Shown piece after piece: positions 12,401 through 24,400 of a DNA stretch of 64,000 nucleotides. The DNA lies in contig NC_133771.1 in the NCBI RefSeq assembly GCF_003597395.2, positions 135,196,620 through 135,260,619 of the forward strand, given 5' to 3'. Position numbers and translations under genes: made by a program. Positions within the stretch are counted from its first letter, which is position 1. Every line of letters begins with the position of its first letter. The notes beneath the pieces were generated by a model. That model worked only from the letters and a program-made list of their open reading frames with translations. It made no database searches and was not told where the DNA came from. The DNA is from Chelonoidis abingdonii. Taxonomy: Eukaryota > Chordata > Testudines > Testudinidae.

Positions 12401-15400
12401 GGGCTAGGCCCTCTCCTAAACCAATTCCCAGGACAAAATTAAGAAATGTCTCCCCACAATGACAGCACTGTCCACCTGTATGGGTATTTTTTCTTCCTTT
12501 ACATCAGCAATGCCACCTGAATGTGTTTGCTTTGCAAAAGACAGGTTCTTCATGACAGAAAACATCATAATTGCTGTTAATTAGCACCTTTGTTGGCAAT
12601 CTCAGCTGAGATACCAAGGGTTGAATAGGCTGAAGAATGGTTCTCTTGTCCCTAGAAATGATCCCTCCAAGTCAAGGTTGGGAAATATTGGGATGGGAAA
12701 ATCTGTATTCAATCTCTACCTGTTCTGTGGATAAATGGGTCATTGTTCCCTAGGGATATCTATCCAGCACCTTTCACAAACACTAAACTCACTGAGAAAT
12801 ATACTACATATTCTAGGTATTTATGTCATGGTGATAGATGAACATGTTAGAAAAATGAGTTTTGTGATAGTTTTGTTAAGGTTATCTACATTTATTGCTT
12901 TCATCTTGCTTACTAAAGGGTTATTTAGAAACTGAGAAATAGCCTGAATTCTTACTGTCTTTTTCTGACTCCTCCTCTGACAAACTTAGCTGGGCTATCA
13001 CCAGAAACAAATATTTTACTGAAAGCCTATGTCTGCCATACCTCTCCACCAAGTACTGCATCCTAAAATAAAACTTAACACGTTGAGTTTCTACTAATAA
13101 CTCTTCTAATGCTTGAAAAATAAAGCCTTGGTAACTCCTTTTAGCAATACAGCTGTCAAGGTAAACTCTCATCCACCCACCCACCGACCCACACACACAC
13201 CCACACACCCACTCACATACACACACACAAGTTTCTGATAACTTTAGCTATCTTAATCTCTGCAATTATAAGATGTTCTGAACAAACAAACTTAGGCTAC
13301 TACAGCCAGATTCTGCAATGTGATGGGCACATGCAGTTCCCATTATCTTCAGTAGAAGTTGCATCTGTGTATCCAAGAGCAGGTTCTGGCTTTTAAACTT
13401 TATTGAAGAGCTTACTGCCAGACCTATTTAGAAGACCTACTAAAAGTGTTTTATCATAAATGTAAAATTTTCATCCCTGATACTTGCAACATAAACATTG
13501 CCATAGGTTGAGACTTTTTCTCCAATACAACTATGAAAGGTAAGTTATCTAAACCATTCTAAGAAGTTTTGCAATCTTCTCCAAGAAACATGACATACCA
13601 CTGCTGAGTAAACAAGTGGGGAAAAAAAAAACCAGTAGCCTCTCATGTGAAGTATTTTTTTAGTTAAGTATTTGCAGTTGAAATACTGTGGACTACTCTT
13701 TATACCAGACTCTAAGCTGTGGAGGGCAGGTATTGCTCTTCGAAAAGAAAAATAACATTGTCCACATGCCCCAACATTATACAAGTGCAGAAGACAGGAT
13801 TAGGAAAAGCCCCAACAAAAGCCCTCTACTTTCTAATCTATCATTATCAATCATCATCAGTGTCTCCCAGTGTGGACCTATCTTGTGTATCGTCTAGACT
13901 CCAAGCTCCATAGGACAAGGTCTACCTTTGTGTCTTATTCTGCACTGACCTCATCAACACTTAATAATAAGCAAAAATTCAGCTAATCCATATGTAATAA
14001 TGTCTGTCATCTGAGAATTTCAAACTGTTCTTTGATCACTAATAAATTTAGCCTCACAATATCTTTTTATGATATGGAGAAAATTTTACACATAAGGAAA
14101 CTGAAATAGGAAGGCTAGGTGCCTGATTTTCAGATTTTCCGAGCACCCACGTCTACATTTGTGGAGCTGCAGGCACTCGGAACCTTTCAAAAATAATCCC
14201 TAAGTGACTTCCCTATATTATACATAATAAACCTGTGTCAGAGGCAGACTAGAACCCAGGTCTGCTGGCTCCCTGTACTGTGCTTTAACCATCCTGTTGT
14301 TTATATTACTCGCTCACTTGCTGGAATGTTAAGGTTTCAAAATCAAGCACTCTAAAGCTAGGAAACAACAGAATTAAGGTTATATCAGTCCTAGTCTCCT
14401 GGCTTCTTGTCCCAGACTCTTTCCCTAACCCAGGGGTAGTCAATTATTTTTTTGTCAAGGTCCAGACTCCAGAGAAAATAATACAAAAATAATAACAATG
14501 ATGATAATAAGTTTAAAAAAAATTTCAGTCTATTCAAAAGCATCTGGCAGTCCTGATTTGGCCCCCATTCTGCCTATTGTGTACCCTTACCCTAACCAGT
14601 CCCAGTTCTCCTTCTGCACCCCCATTCATTGTCAGCTCATCTCCCATTCCCTTGATGCTGGTTCCTAGTCCCAGTCTTTGTCCAGCCAGTTCCAGTCTCT
14701 TCTGGCTCCTCATCTGATTTGTATTTCCCTCTCCCTGTTTCCCTCACCAGCTCCCATCCTCCTTATCCAGTCAGTACCAGCCTCCCCTCCATCTTACACT
14801 CCAGCTATCCTTGCTCAGCTAGTCCTAGTTTCTCTTCTCTGCCCCCAGCCTAGGGTTGCCAACCATCCCGGATTGGCCAGAAGTCTACCAGAATCTGCAT
14901 CGATTTCCCAGTGGCTATTGAAAGCAATCTAGGAGATTTTAATAGGCTGGTAAAAGTCCAGTGGCAGCCCAGCGGGGCTAGGGCAGGCTTCCTACATGCC
15001 CTGGCTCCGTGTAGCTCCTGGAAGCAACTGGCATGTCCCTCCGGCTCCTAGGCTACTAGCTCTGCCTATAACTATGATACATCTATTGGCTATATTTGGG
15101 ATTAGAATCCCCTTGTGCTAAGTGATTTACAGTAAGATACTTAATTTACATTTTGTTAAATATGACCAAATTTTAGAATATTTGAAAAACTGACACGTTA
15201 TCTGTGGTGTTTTTATTTTACTGTTTGTAATCTTGCTTTGCCAGCGATTGCCTACGTGTTGATTGGCAGCGGCCTATATGATGAAGCAATAAGACATTTT
15301 TCAACAATGCTACAGGTAACTGTTTGCTTGTTCTAGTTTTGTAATTTTAAACTTAAAGATGATGAACCTTGAAATCCATCACTGAGGAAAATGGTTTGTA

Positions 15401-18400
15401 GAAAATATATATTGTTATAAAATTCAATCTTAGAACCATTATAGCATTTGAGGCTGACAAAGCAGATAAAATACATAACTCTTAATAAATCCCAGGACTC
15501 AGATTGGAGAGATTCTGCTATCAGATGTGAAAATGAATAGAATGGATAAATGAGGTTTTAAAAAAAATCTCATTACCCCAGTCTCCTAATAAATGAGTAC
15601 ACTTCTACCCCGATATAACATGACCCGATATAAGGCGGGTTCGCATACAAGGTGGTAAAGCTCTGACACGCTGCTCTGAGCAGCATGTTAAGGGTGCCAG
15701 GCCAGGCCAGGGCAGAGGGTCTCGAGGGGGAGAGGAGGGAGTCAGAGGCTTCCCCCCCTCCCCCGACAGGGTCTGGGGCACAGGAGCTGTGAGAGGGCAC
15801 TTTTGGGGGCCCCGCAGTCCCAGAGTGGCCCAGGGGATTAGTGGCGGGAAGCAGAACAGCCCAGCCCCAGCCAGCTCCACTCCATCAGCTCCCAGCCGCG
15901 TTGCTTCGCTTCTCGCCAGGCAAGTGAGTGCAGGACCTTTCCTCGGCCACCTCCCAGCGACACAGCTGGGGACGGGGCAAGGAGAACAGAGCGGGCTGGG
16001 GCTGCGTTGCTCTGCTTCCTGCCGCAGGTGAGGGGGGGAGAGGGGGCATTCTTTCCCCAACCTCCCCGCACTCACTGGCAGCAGGAGGCGGAGCACCGTG
16101 GTTGGGAGGTGGCAGAGTGGAGTGGGCTGGGGCCACACTGCTCTGCTTCCTGCCACTGCCGGTGAGTGCCTGTCAGGGGATAGAGAGGGGTGTGGGGATG
16201 GATAGGGGTCAGAGCAGTCAGGGGACAGGGGTGTTGGGTGGGGTCCTGGGCGTGATTAGGGACAGGGGTCTCTGGAGGGGCGGACGAGGAATGGGGAGGC
16301 CAAAGCAAGTTTGATATAATGCAGTCTCACCTATAACATGGTGAGATTTTTTTCTTTTTTTCTTTTTCTTTTTTTTTTTTTTTTTTTTGTCTCCCGAGGA
16401 CCGCATTATATCGGGGTAGAGGTGTAAAATGTAAGCCAACTTACTTTTTAGAAAGAATAGCTACAAAAGAACAAAAAACATACTTTATTTTGCACAGTTC
16501 AGTTTCCTAAAAGTTCACTTGATTAGGACTTCTTAGTGTATTAGATTGAGATTTTTTTTTACTATATTCTTGGTTACAATTATCATATTGCCAGTAACTT
16601 ACTAGCAGAATTACCTCATATGTGACACTGGCATTATGAGAGCTCCATATTATAAACCAGACTCCATCCCAGGTTAATACTGGGTTCTCAGTTAAGAACT
16701 TGGCTGCTGTAATATTTAAGCAAAATGTTATTTATTCTCTAATATAAATTATTTTTCTGATTGGATGGAGTAGAATCCATATTATTTTATCATTCAGATT
16801 GCTTAATGGCAGGCTGACAATTTTTTTAAAAGGGCACCATCGCTTAGTCACACTTGATTTATAAATATGTATCCTTATGGACAAGATGGTCTAATTGACT
16901 GAAGCATAGGCCTTTGAGCCAGTACAGATATAAAATACATCAGGAGTAGGCTATAAAATGGCATTAAAAAGTTCTGTGTTGTAATGTAATAGCATCCTGC
17001 TATGTTTTTTTCAACTCTTTCTAATGGCATATGTGTTTATGTGTACAGTGAGGGTATGTTTGCACTACAGCTGCTACAGTGACACAGCTGTGGCACTGCA
17101 GCTATGCCTCTGTAGTGTAGACAGTTTCCACATCAACAGCAGGTTTTTCATCCATGCAGGTAATGCACCTCTCTGAGAGATGGTGGCTGAAGTCCTTTTG
17201 TCGACTGGGAGTTAGGTTGACCTAGCTATGGTGCTCAGCATGCAAAATTGTTCACACCCCTGAGTGATGTAGCTAGATCAACCTAAGTTTTAGGTGTGGA
17301 CCAGGCCAACTGGGGGAGGGGGCAGCTCCCACCCAAGGCAGTAGCAGGACCTTGCTGGCTCCATTCCTGGAGGATCCCATGGCATGGATCAGCCCAGGGC
17401 TACTTGCCTCCCTCCCCCTGCCCAGAGCCTCTTGCTCCTGCAGGCTCTAGAACAGAGGTTCTCAAACTGGGGGTCGGGACGCCTCAGGGAGTCATGAGGT
17501 TTTTACGTGGGGGGGGGGTTGTGAACTGTGAGCCTCCATCCCAAACCTTGCTTTGCCTCCAGCATTTATAATGGTGTTAAATATATAAAAAAGTGTTTTT
17601 AATTTATATGGGAGGTCATACTCAGGGGCTTGCTGTATGAAAGGTGTCACCAGTACAAAAGTTTGAGAATCACTGCTCTAGAAGATGTAAAATATAGAAG
17701 GCTGCAGCTGGCTAGTTATCCAGGGCAGCAGCAGTGAGAGCATGCAGGGAGTCCCCAGTAATCAGGGAGAGGAGGAGGGGAAGAGCACCAGGATGGAACT
17801 GTGCTTCTTCCCCACCCCTGCAACCACTGAGAATTCTGTGTATGCTTTCCTCTCTGTTGCCCTGCCTTGGCCTTGGCACTTGGCTGGCCACAGCGCTGTA
17901 CATCCTATGGTGTGAGAATCTCTGAAATAGGTAACTTTTGTGCTCATTTTTTCTATGTGTTGATTTGCTGATGACTGCCCATGCCACATTTTAATATCAG
18001 GTAATTTTGATATAGCTTTAATTTAAAAAAACTGTGTGGTTAGAATTATTTTTACCATGGGAAAAGAGGTTTCTCCTCACTAACTCTACTCAGATTTGGT
18101 GAAGACATTTTACTCATTTTCCAAGTAATTCCTCTGTAGGCAGAGATGAAACATGGACATTTTCAGCTCATAAATCGCAAGTTATGAGCTTGTGGTGGTG
18201 ATGGGTTATAATAATCTCTTTTGTGTTTTTTACCTGGAGACCATGACTAAGGCCTGCTAATATTAAACACTGAGTATTAAGTGAAAGTAGACAGCTGAAG
18301 AAAGACACCTTCGATTCTTTTACTTTAATTTTTTTTAAAGATTGGTTTACTTGTGTTTTCCTCTGAATAGGAAGATCCAGAGCTGGTTAGTGCTATTTAT

Positions 18401-21400
18401 GGACGAGGGATAGCGTATGGGAAAAAAGGACTACATGTGAGTATTTAATAATTTAAATGATTGTCAGAAGTACTTGCCTACAAACTGTAAGAGATTACAG
18501 GAGCTAGATCAACTAGAATTTATTAAACATATATGCAGTCCCAAAGGCTTTTAGTATGTATTATCATGCTATTAATGTTTTCTCTGAAACATCCTCTTCC
18601 TCTTATCTGAAGATGCTTTATGACTGGGGATCATACTTGTCAAGGATCAAAATCCTGTGGGGTGTGTGTGTGTGCATAACCTCATGGAGATTCCTGAAGA
18701 ATGATAAGCAGTAGAGGGGGACCAGCTACTTTGTTTAGCAAACATACAGTGAGGTACTCATGATGGCATTACTGTTTGGGCTGTTTCAAGCAGCTTCTAT
18801 TTTGTATTCTTTGAATTGTCTTATTTATATTCTATAGTGTCTGTTGCTCCCTTTCCTCTTGGGGGTCATCCCTAAATACATACCCTATTCTTGGATTCAA
18901 GTCCTCAATGGTATTAACATGAATAATTTAATTTTATTTATTTATTTATTTTTGTTAAATAATAAGTATCTGAACTACACAGAGCCTTTCTTGTTTAACA
19001 CAATAGCACCTAACTGGACCATTGTCAAAGCAGTTTGTAATATAAAGATCACTAGGTAAAGACCAATACAATGATTCAGAGTTTGAAGAGTTGGCTATTA
19101 AGGATTAAAAAAAATTAGTAAGGAAAAATGGATTGAAAAAATAGCCCTTTGTTTTATGTAGTATAATTAATGTGTCCAGATCCTGTCAGGAAGCTGAAAT
19201 TGGCTTTTCGAATTCTGACTTCCTGCAGTCCAGATTAATTGGTTGACTCAGTGGAAAATCCCATTGTGCAGAACTACTGTGTGCTAGAGAATGTTGACAG
19301 GTACTCACTTTCTGTGATCTTCACATTCATTTCTGTCTCAGCAAAAAGTTCTCTGGTTTTGGCAGCTGATTAAAAAAAGATCTACTCCACAAATGATGGC
19401 TTCTGTGAGAAATATTTTGAAGTTTTTTTTTCCTGACTTGATTCTAAAGATTGGCAAAAGGTTCAGGCAAAAGCTCCAGGTCACTCAAAATTCCTTCCCT
19501 TCTCCAAAAACTCAAACAAATGAACCAACCAACAAAAACAAAATAAAACCTTTATCTCAAGTAGAGTTTCTCTAGCCCAAAACAACAGAAGAGCCAAAGA
19601 AGCTATAAAGTCTGATATGGATTTTGCCAATATATTTTATGTGTAAGTTACTCCAGTACTAGGATAATGAGTGGCAGTACTGCAAAACCTTTAGATAGGT
19701 AGGGGAAGTACTGGGAATGCCACCATATTTTCTAACTCAGATCATCAAAAGGTCTAGCTGACACTGGTTTAAAGCACTAGTGGTTCCACACAGTTCCCAT
19801 CATTCTTGCAGGTGAATCAGTAGTGATAATGGTGGTAAACTTTAGGGAAAAGTTTAGTGTAGACAAGGCCTAAGGAAATATTTTCTCCAGAGACTTGTGG
19901 GATAAAAAGAGGAGGCCATATGAACCAGATATTATAATATCTGTGTAGACTTTGCAGCTAGTTTTGTCATGGTTCAGCTAGGTTATTGGCGATACAGATG
20001 TCTTTCAGTTAGCTTGATTTTTGAACGTCCTTAATTATGAAACACAGCTTTGGCCTTTCTGGCTGATGCAGTAATGAATTGCTAATTTGTTCTTCTGGAA
20101 AAAGCTTTTCTCCATTCTTGGGAAGTAGTGTCAGGAGGAGCTTGTGATATCACAGAAGGGAAGAAACTCCAGTCACATTTATCTGGCTGTTGCTGTTTCT
20201 GCTGGGACTGCTTTACTCAGCAAGAAAAAAAAAAGTAGTGTACACTGAACCAGACAAAACTGTTTTATGGTACATGTTGTAGAGCCTCATTTTTTTTTTT
20301 GTTTCAAGGGAGTGTGACAATGGCTTTATATTAGCTGACAAAATGCACTTCGTAGTACCACAATTCTTGGTGAAGAGATTTTGAGCACTAAAACATAATG
20401 CTTATTGTATAAAGAATATTTGCAGTGCAACCCGAGTAAGTGAAGATGAAACACTGAGGGGTCTGTTTGCAAAATATTGCAGATGTTGCATATAGATAAA
20501 AGGAGTCCCTTTTAGTTATTGAGTTTTAGTATACAAACAGCTTGTTCAATTAATACTTGCAGTATAAAGCATCTTATCCCTATTAGAAATGATTTTGAAG
20601 TACTTTGATGACTGGAGATTACTGTTTATTGATTGTCTTTTGACCTTTGTCCTTAAAAATTATTAGTGTAACTCTCTAAGATCACTTACTATAATAATAA
20701 AGCATGAACTGGCTGCTCATACCGTTTAATTTCTCTTTGTAAGGACATAAACAATGCTGAGCTTGCCCTGTATGAGCTGAGCAGAGTAATTAGTCTGGAA
20801 CCAGATCGCCCTGAAGTATTTGAACAGCGAGCAGAGGTGAGATTTTTCTTTTTCAGACTTTTCAATTGCAACTCTTTCAAATATTTAAACATATTTCTTC
20901 TGGCTTCATTCACCCTTTTCATGGTTAAAGCTCTTGCTTTCTCCACTAGAGATATCTCCCTGTTTAAATGCTTTTAAAGTATACATATTTGCTACAAGAA
21001 AAGTACATATTTCATGGTATTTGTGAAAACTTGTATAGAATGTGTAGTGACTAAAGCTAAATAGATTGGCAAGTAATTGACATAAACAAGTATTTAGCTT
21101 TGTATATATTTGAATAACGGAGAATCATTCTTTCCTTTGTAACATGTTGTAATGAATCAAATAATAGATAAAAACCCTGTTCAGTTATGGTTATTGTACT
21201 ACAAAATATTCCTAAGTTCAATCATATTGCATTATGGCTGCCAGTTAAAACATCCAGCATTCAAAGTGTGTGTTAATGTAGCGCTTTTGCATTCAGAAAT
21301 TTAAACGAGATTAATCAAGAATTCTGTAACTTTTAACTGAAGATAATGTTCAGTGTGGTCAGTTACAAAAATGTGCACAATTTCTGCAGCCCAACATCTC

Positions 21401-24400
21401 CCACAATTCTCAATGTCTAGGCTCTTCCTCTCCTCTCTGGAGTTATTGAAGGTGGATCAAAGTCCTGGTGCCTCGTGCTCTGGCCACTCTCCCGTTCTCC
21501 ACTTGCCACCAGATTCTCTGCCTCCATGGCAGCATGTGGGCAGTAATTCTGTCTCTCCAGCCTATTTTCTTTGGAGAGCTTTTTGGCAATTTTGGGAATG
21601 GAGAGCAGTGTTCTCCCTTTCTTCCTTCCTGGTTCGGTTTACAGGTGGTGACTTAACTCACCCTACTCCTCTGCTACAGTGTCTTCCCTGCTGGCTCCTC
21701 TGCACTTCTCAGGCATGAACAGAGCAACCCAAAAAGTGCCTGTCATGGTACAATTCCTCACTCTGAACCTTAGCATCCAAGAGATGGGGTACCAGCATGA
21801 ATTCCTCTAAGCTTGATTACCAGCTTAGAACCTGTAGCGCTGCCAAACCAACCAAGAATTCCAGTGCTGTGCACTCGTCCGGTCCCCCAAAACCTTGCCC
21901 GGAGGAAACCCCAAGACCCAGACCCTCTGGATCTTAACACAAGAAAGCAAACCCTTTCCGCACCGTGCCTCTCCCAGGCTTCCCCTCCCCTGGGTTACCC
22001 TGGAAGATTACTGTGATTCAAACATCCTTGAATAACTTAAACAGAGAGGAAAAGTACCTTCCCTCCTTCCTTCTCTTTCCCCCTCCCAGACTCTCCCTGA
22101 GAGAGAGAAGTAATCCTAACACAGAGCAGAAATTTAACGCTTTCCTCTCCCCCTTACCTCCCTTTCTCCCACCAATTCCCTGGTGGGATCCAAGACCCAG
22201 TCCCCTGGGGTCTCACCAAGAAGTAAAAAACAATCAGGTTCTTAAAACAGAAAAAAGTTTTTTAATTTACTGTTTTCTTCATCTTAATTATTTTTGTAAA
22301 TTTAAAATGGAATAAGTACAGGGTCTTTCAGCTATAGACATGGGAATACCCTCCCAGCCTAAGTATACAATACAAATAAACAATCCTTTCAGCAAAATAC
22401 AATTGTGAATCTCTTCTAGCCAAATTACACATTGAATCTCTTCTCAGCCAAATTACAACATTTTGCCAATAAAGAAAACAACTAAGCCTAAACCACCTTA
22501 TCTACCTATACTTAACTTTCTGAGCAAATAAGAACTACGTCAGGGAGATTGGAGAGAAACCTGGTTGCACGTCGGTCACTTTCAGAACCCAGAGAGACAA
22601 CCACCAAACTAACAGCACACACCAAACTTCCCTCCCTACAAGATTTGAAGTATCCTGTCCTTGATTGGTCTCTGGTCAGGTGACAGCCAGGCTGCAACTG
22701 ACTTGTTATACTCCTTTAACAGGCAAAAGAGAGATGAAGTACTTTTTGTTCTATTAACTCTACTTATCTGTTTATGACAGTGGCAAACAAAATCGAAATG
22801 GTCTCCCATTTTGAGACCACTTTCCTGGGCTTAGCAGATAGTGAGTTGTACCCAGGCTGTACCCAGTCTTCTGTCCGTAACTCAGTTAGGTCCTGGGCTG
22901 TGACTCTCCTGGCTGAAGGATCTCAGGGCAATAAAGGGTAGAGAGCACCCTGACTTTGCTCTATTTAAAATAGTTTTCCCTGGCAACAGCATTCATAGGT
23001 GAGAACCTGAAGGGGTTGTCATAAACAGATTAGCTAAGGTGTTAATGTTTCTTTCACCTGTAAAGGGTTAACAAAGGGAACCAAACACCTGGACGCAAAG
23101 GAACCATTCAGGAAACCGGATTTTTCAAGTCTGAGGAGGTGAATGTTTGGGTCGTGTCTTTGTCTGCTCTCAGCTATGAGAGGGGATCTTTTTCTATCTT
23201 CAAGCTTCTAATTTCAGTTCCAAGTTGTAAGTACAAAGGTAGAAAAATAATAGGCTGTTTATTGTTTTTTGTATTTACATGTGTGTAGTTGCTGGAATGT
23301 TTAAATTGTATCTCTCTTTTGAATAAGGCTGTTTATTCTTTTCTTTTAAGCAATTGACCTGTGTTATTGTCACCTTAATACAGAGAATATTTTGATGCCT
23401 TTTTTTCTTTTTTATATAAATTTTCTTTTTAAGATCTGTTTTGGAGTTTTTCTCTCTGGGTAGGACTAAGGAAAAGGGGAGGAAATTCTCTTTGTGTTAG
23501 ATCTATGGAGGGTGAATCTTTGCAGCACCAGGGAATTGTGGGAGGGGGAAGAGAGATAGAATCTTTTCTGTTTCCTTTGTATTTGGTGTCTCTTTGTGGA
23601 AGAGAAGAGACATGCTTCTTGGTATTGTGATGTAAAGAGGTTGCATCAGTAACTCTCAGGTTAGCCCAGAGAGGAAATTCTGGGTGGGAGAGAGGTGGGA
23701 GGAAGTGGGTTATTTCCCTTTGTTGTAGACTCAGGGCATCTGAGTCTTGGGTTCCCCAGGGGAGGTTTTGGGGAGACCAGAGTGAGCCAAAACACTGGAA
23801 TTTTTGGATGGTGGCAGCGATATCAGTTCTAAACTGATAATTAAGCTTAGAGGGTTTCATGCAGGCACCCAGATTTCTGGATGCTAAGGTCCAGATTTGG
23901 GAATTATGCTTATGATAGGGGTACAATGAGGTTCCGAGCCAGAGCCATGGTTTCCAGCTCAGTAACCAGGAACCACCTACTGCTCCATCCTTGGAAGATG
24001 GATACCCACTCAAAGCACGTTCTGTGCTCTACCAAGTTTACAGACTCCCTTCTTTTCAGGGAAAAGCTAGACAGAGCAGTGGCGGACCATGTGGAAAAAT
24101 CAAATCAATCTTTCCTAGTGCTACTTATTGCTTTCAGTAGAGAATACAGACTTGCCATCAGACAGAGAGGATGGTTTTGGCCTTCATCCTCTCAGATGTA
24201 CCAGAGAAGGCAGAGCAGATTCTTCAAAGGAGAGCTGTGGAAATGGGCTTTGGGGGAAAGCCCAAAGGGAACATCACCCTTTCCAAAGCCTCTTTCTGAC
24301 AGAGACCTCATAGGCCTCTGCCCAGAGCTGAAGCTAGAGGGCAGGCAGAATTTCCTGTTTCCTGGAGGAGTGGGTAGCATTGACTACAGACAGGTGGGTA

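Larger units (their letters stand above)
10982..15244 (+). other. TTC13 intron after window exon 2
   Basis: Largely unique-looking intron. It contains an A/C-rich simple repeat (about 13168-13230), a MIR relic with a nested palindromic insert (14085-14290), a possible hAT fragment starting near 14430 ('caggggtagtcaattatt') and a 'tagggttgccaacc' MITE end near 14850. No exon-like reading frame was seen. Confidence 0.55.
15316..18370 (+). other. TTC13 intron after window exon 3
   Basis: Holds the mariner-type element at 15598-16426, a MITE at 17051-17306 and a hAT MITE at 17453-17675. The other stretches (16430-17050, 17680-18370) show nothing I can identify. Confidence 0.6.

Noticed and set aside
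12921..13226. Minus-strand frame starting MCVCEWVCGCVCG
   Set aside because: The Cys/Val-rich start is the translation of an A/C simple repeat; the rest has no support.
15605..16314. Cluster of overlapping Pro/Ala/Arg-rich frames on both strands
   Set aside because: All fall inside the mariner-type element's GC-rich units; no conserved domain and no shared frame with the second copy.
23429..24013. 194-codon minus-strand frame
   Set aside because: It covers the antisense of the solo LTR's 3' half; a related LTR at 35759 does not keep the frame.
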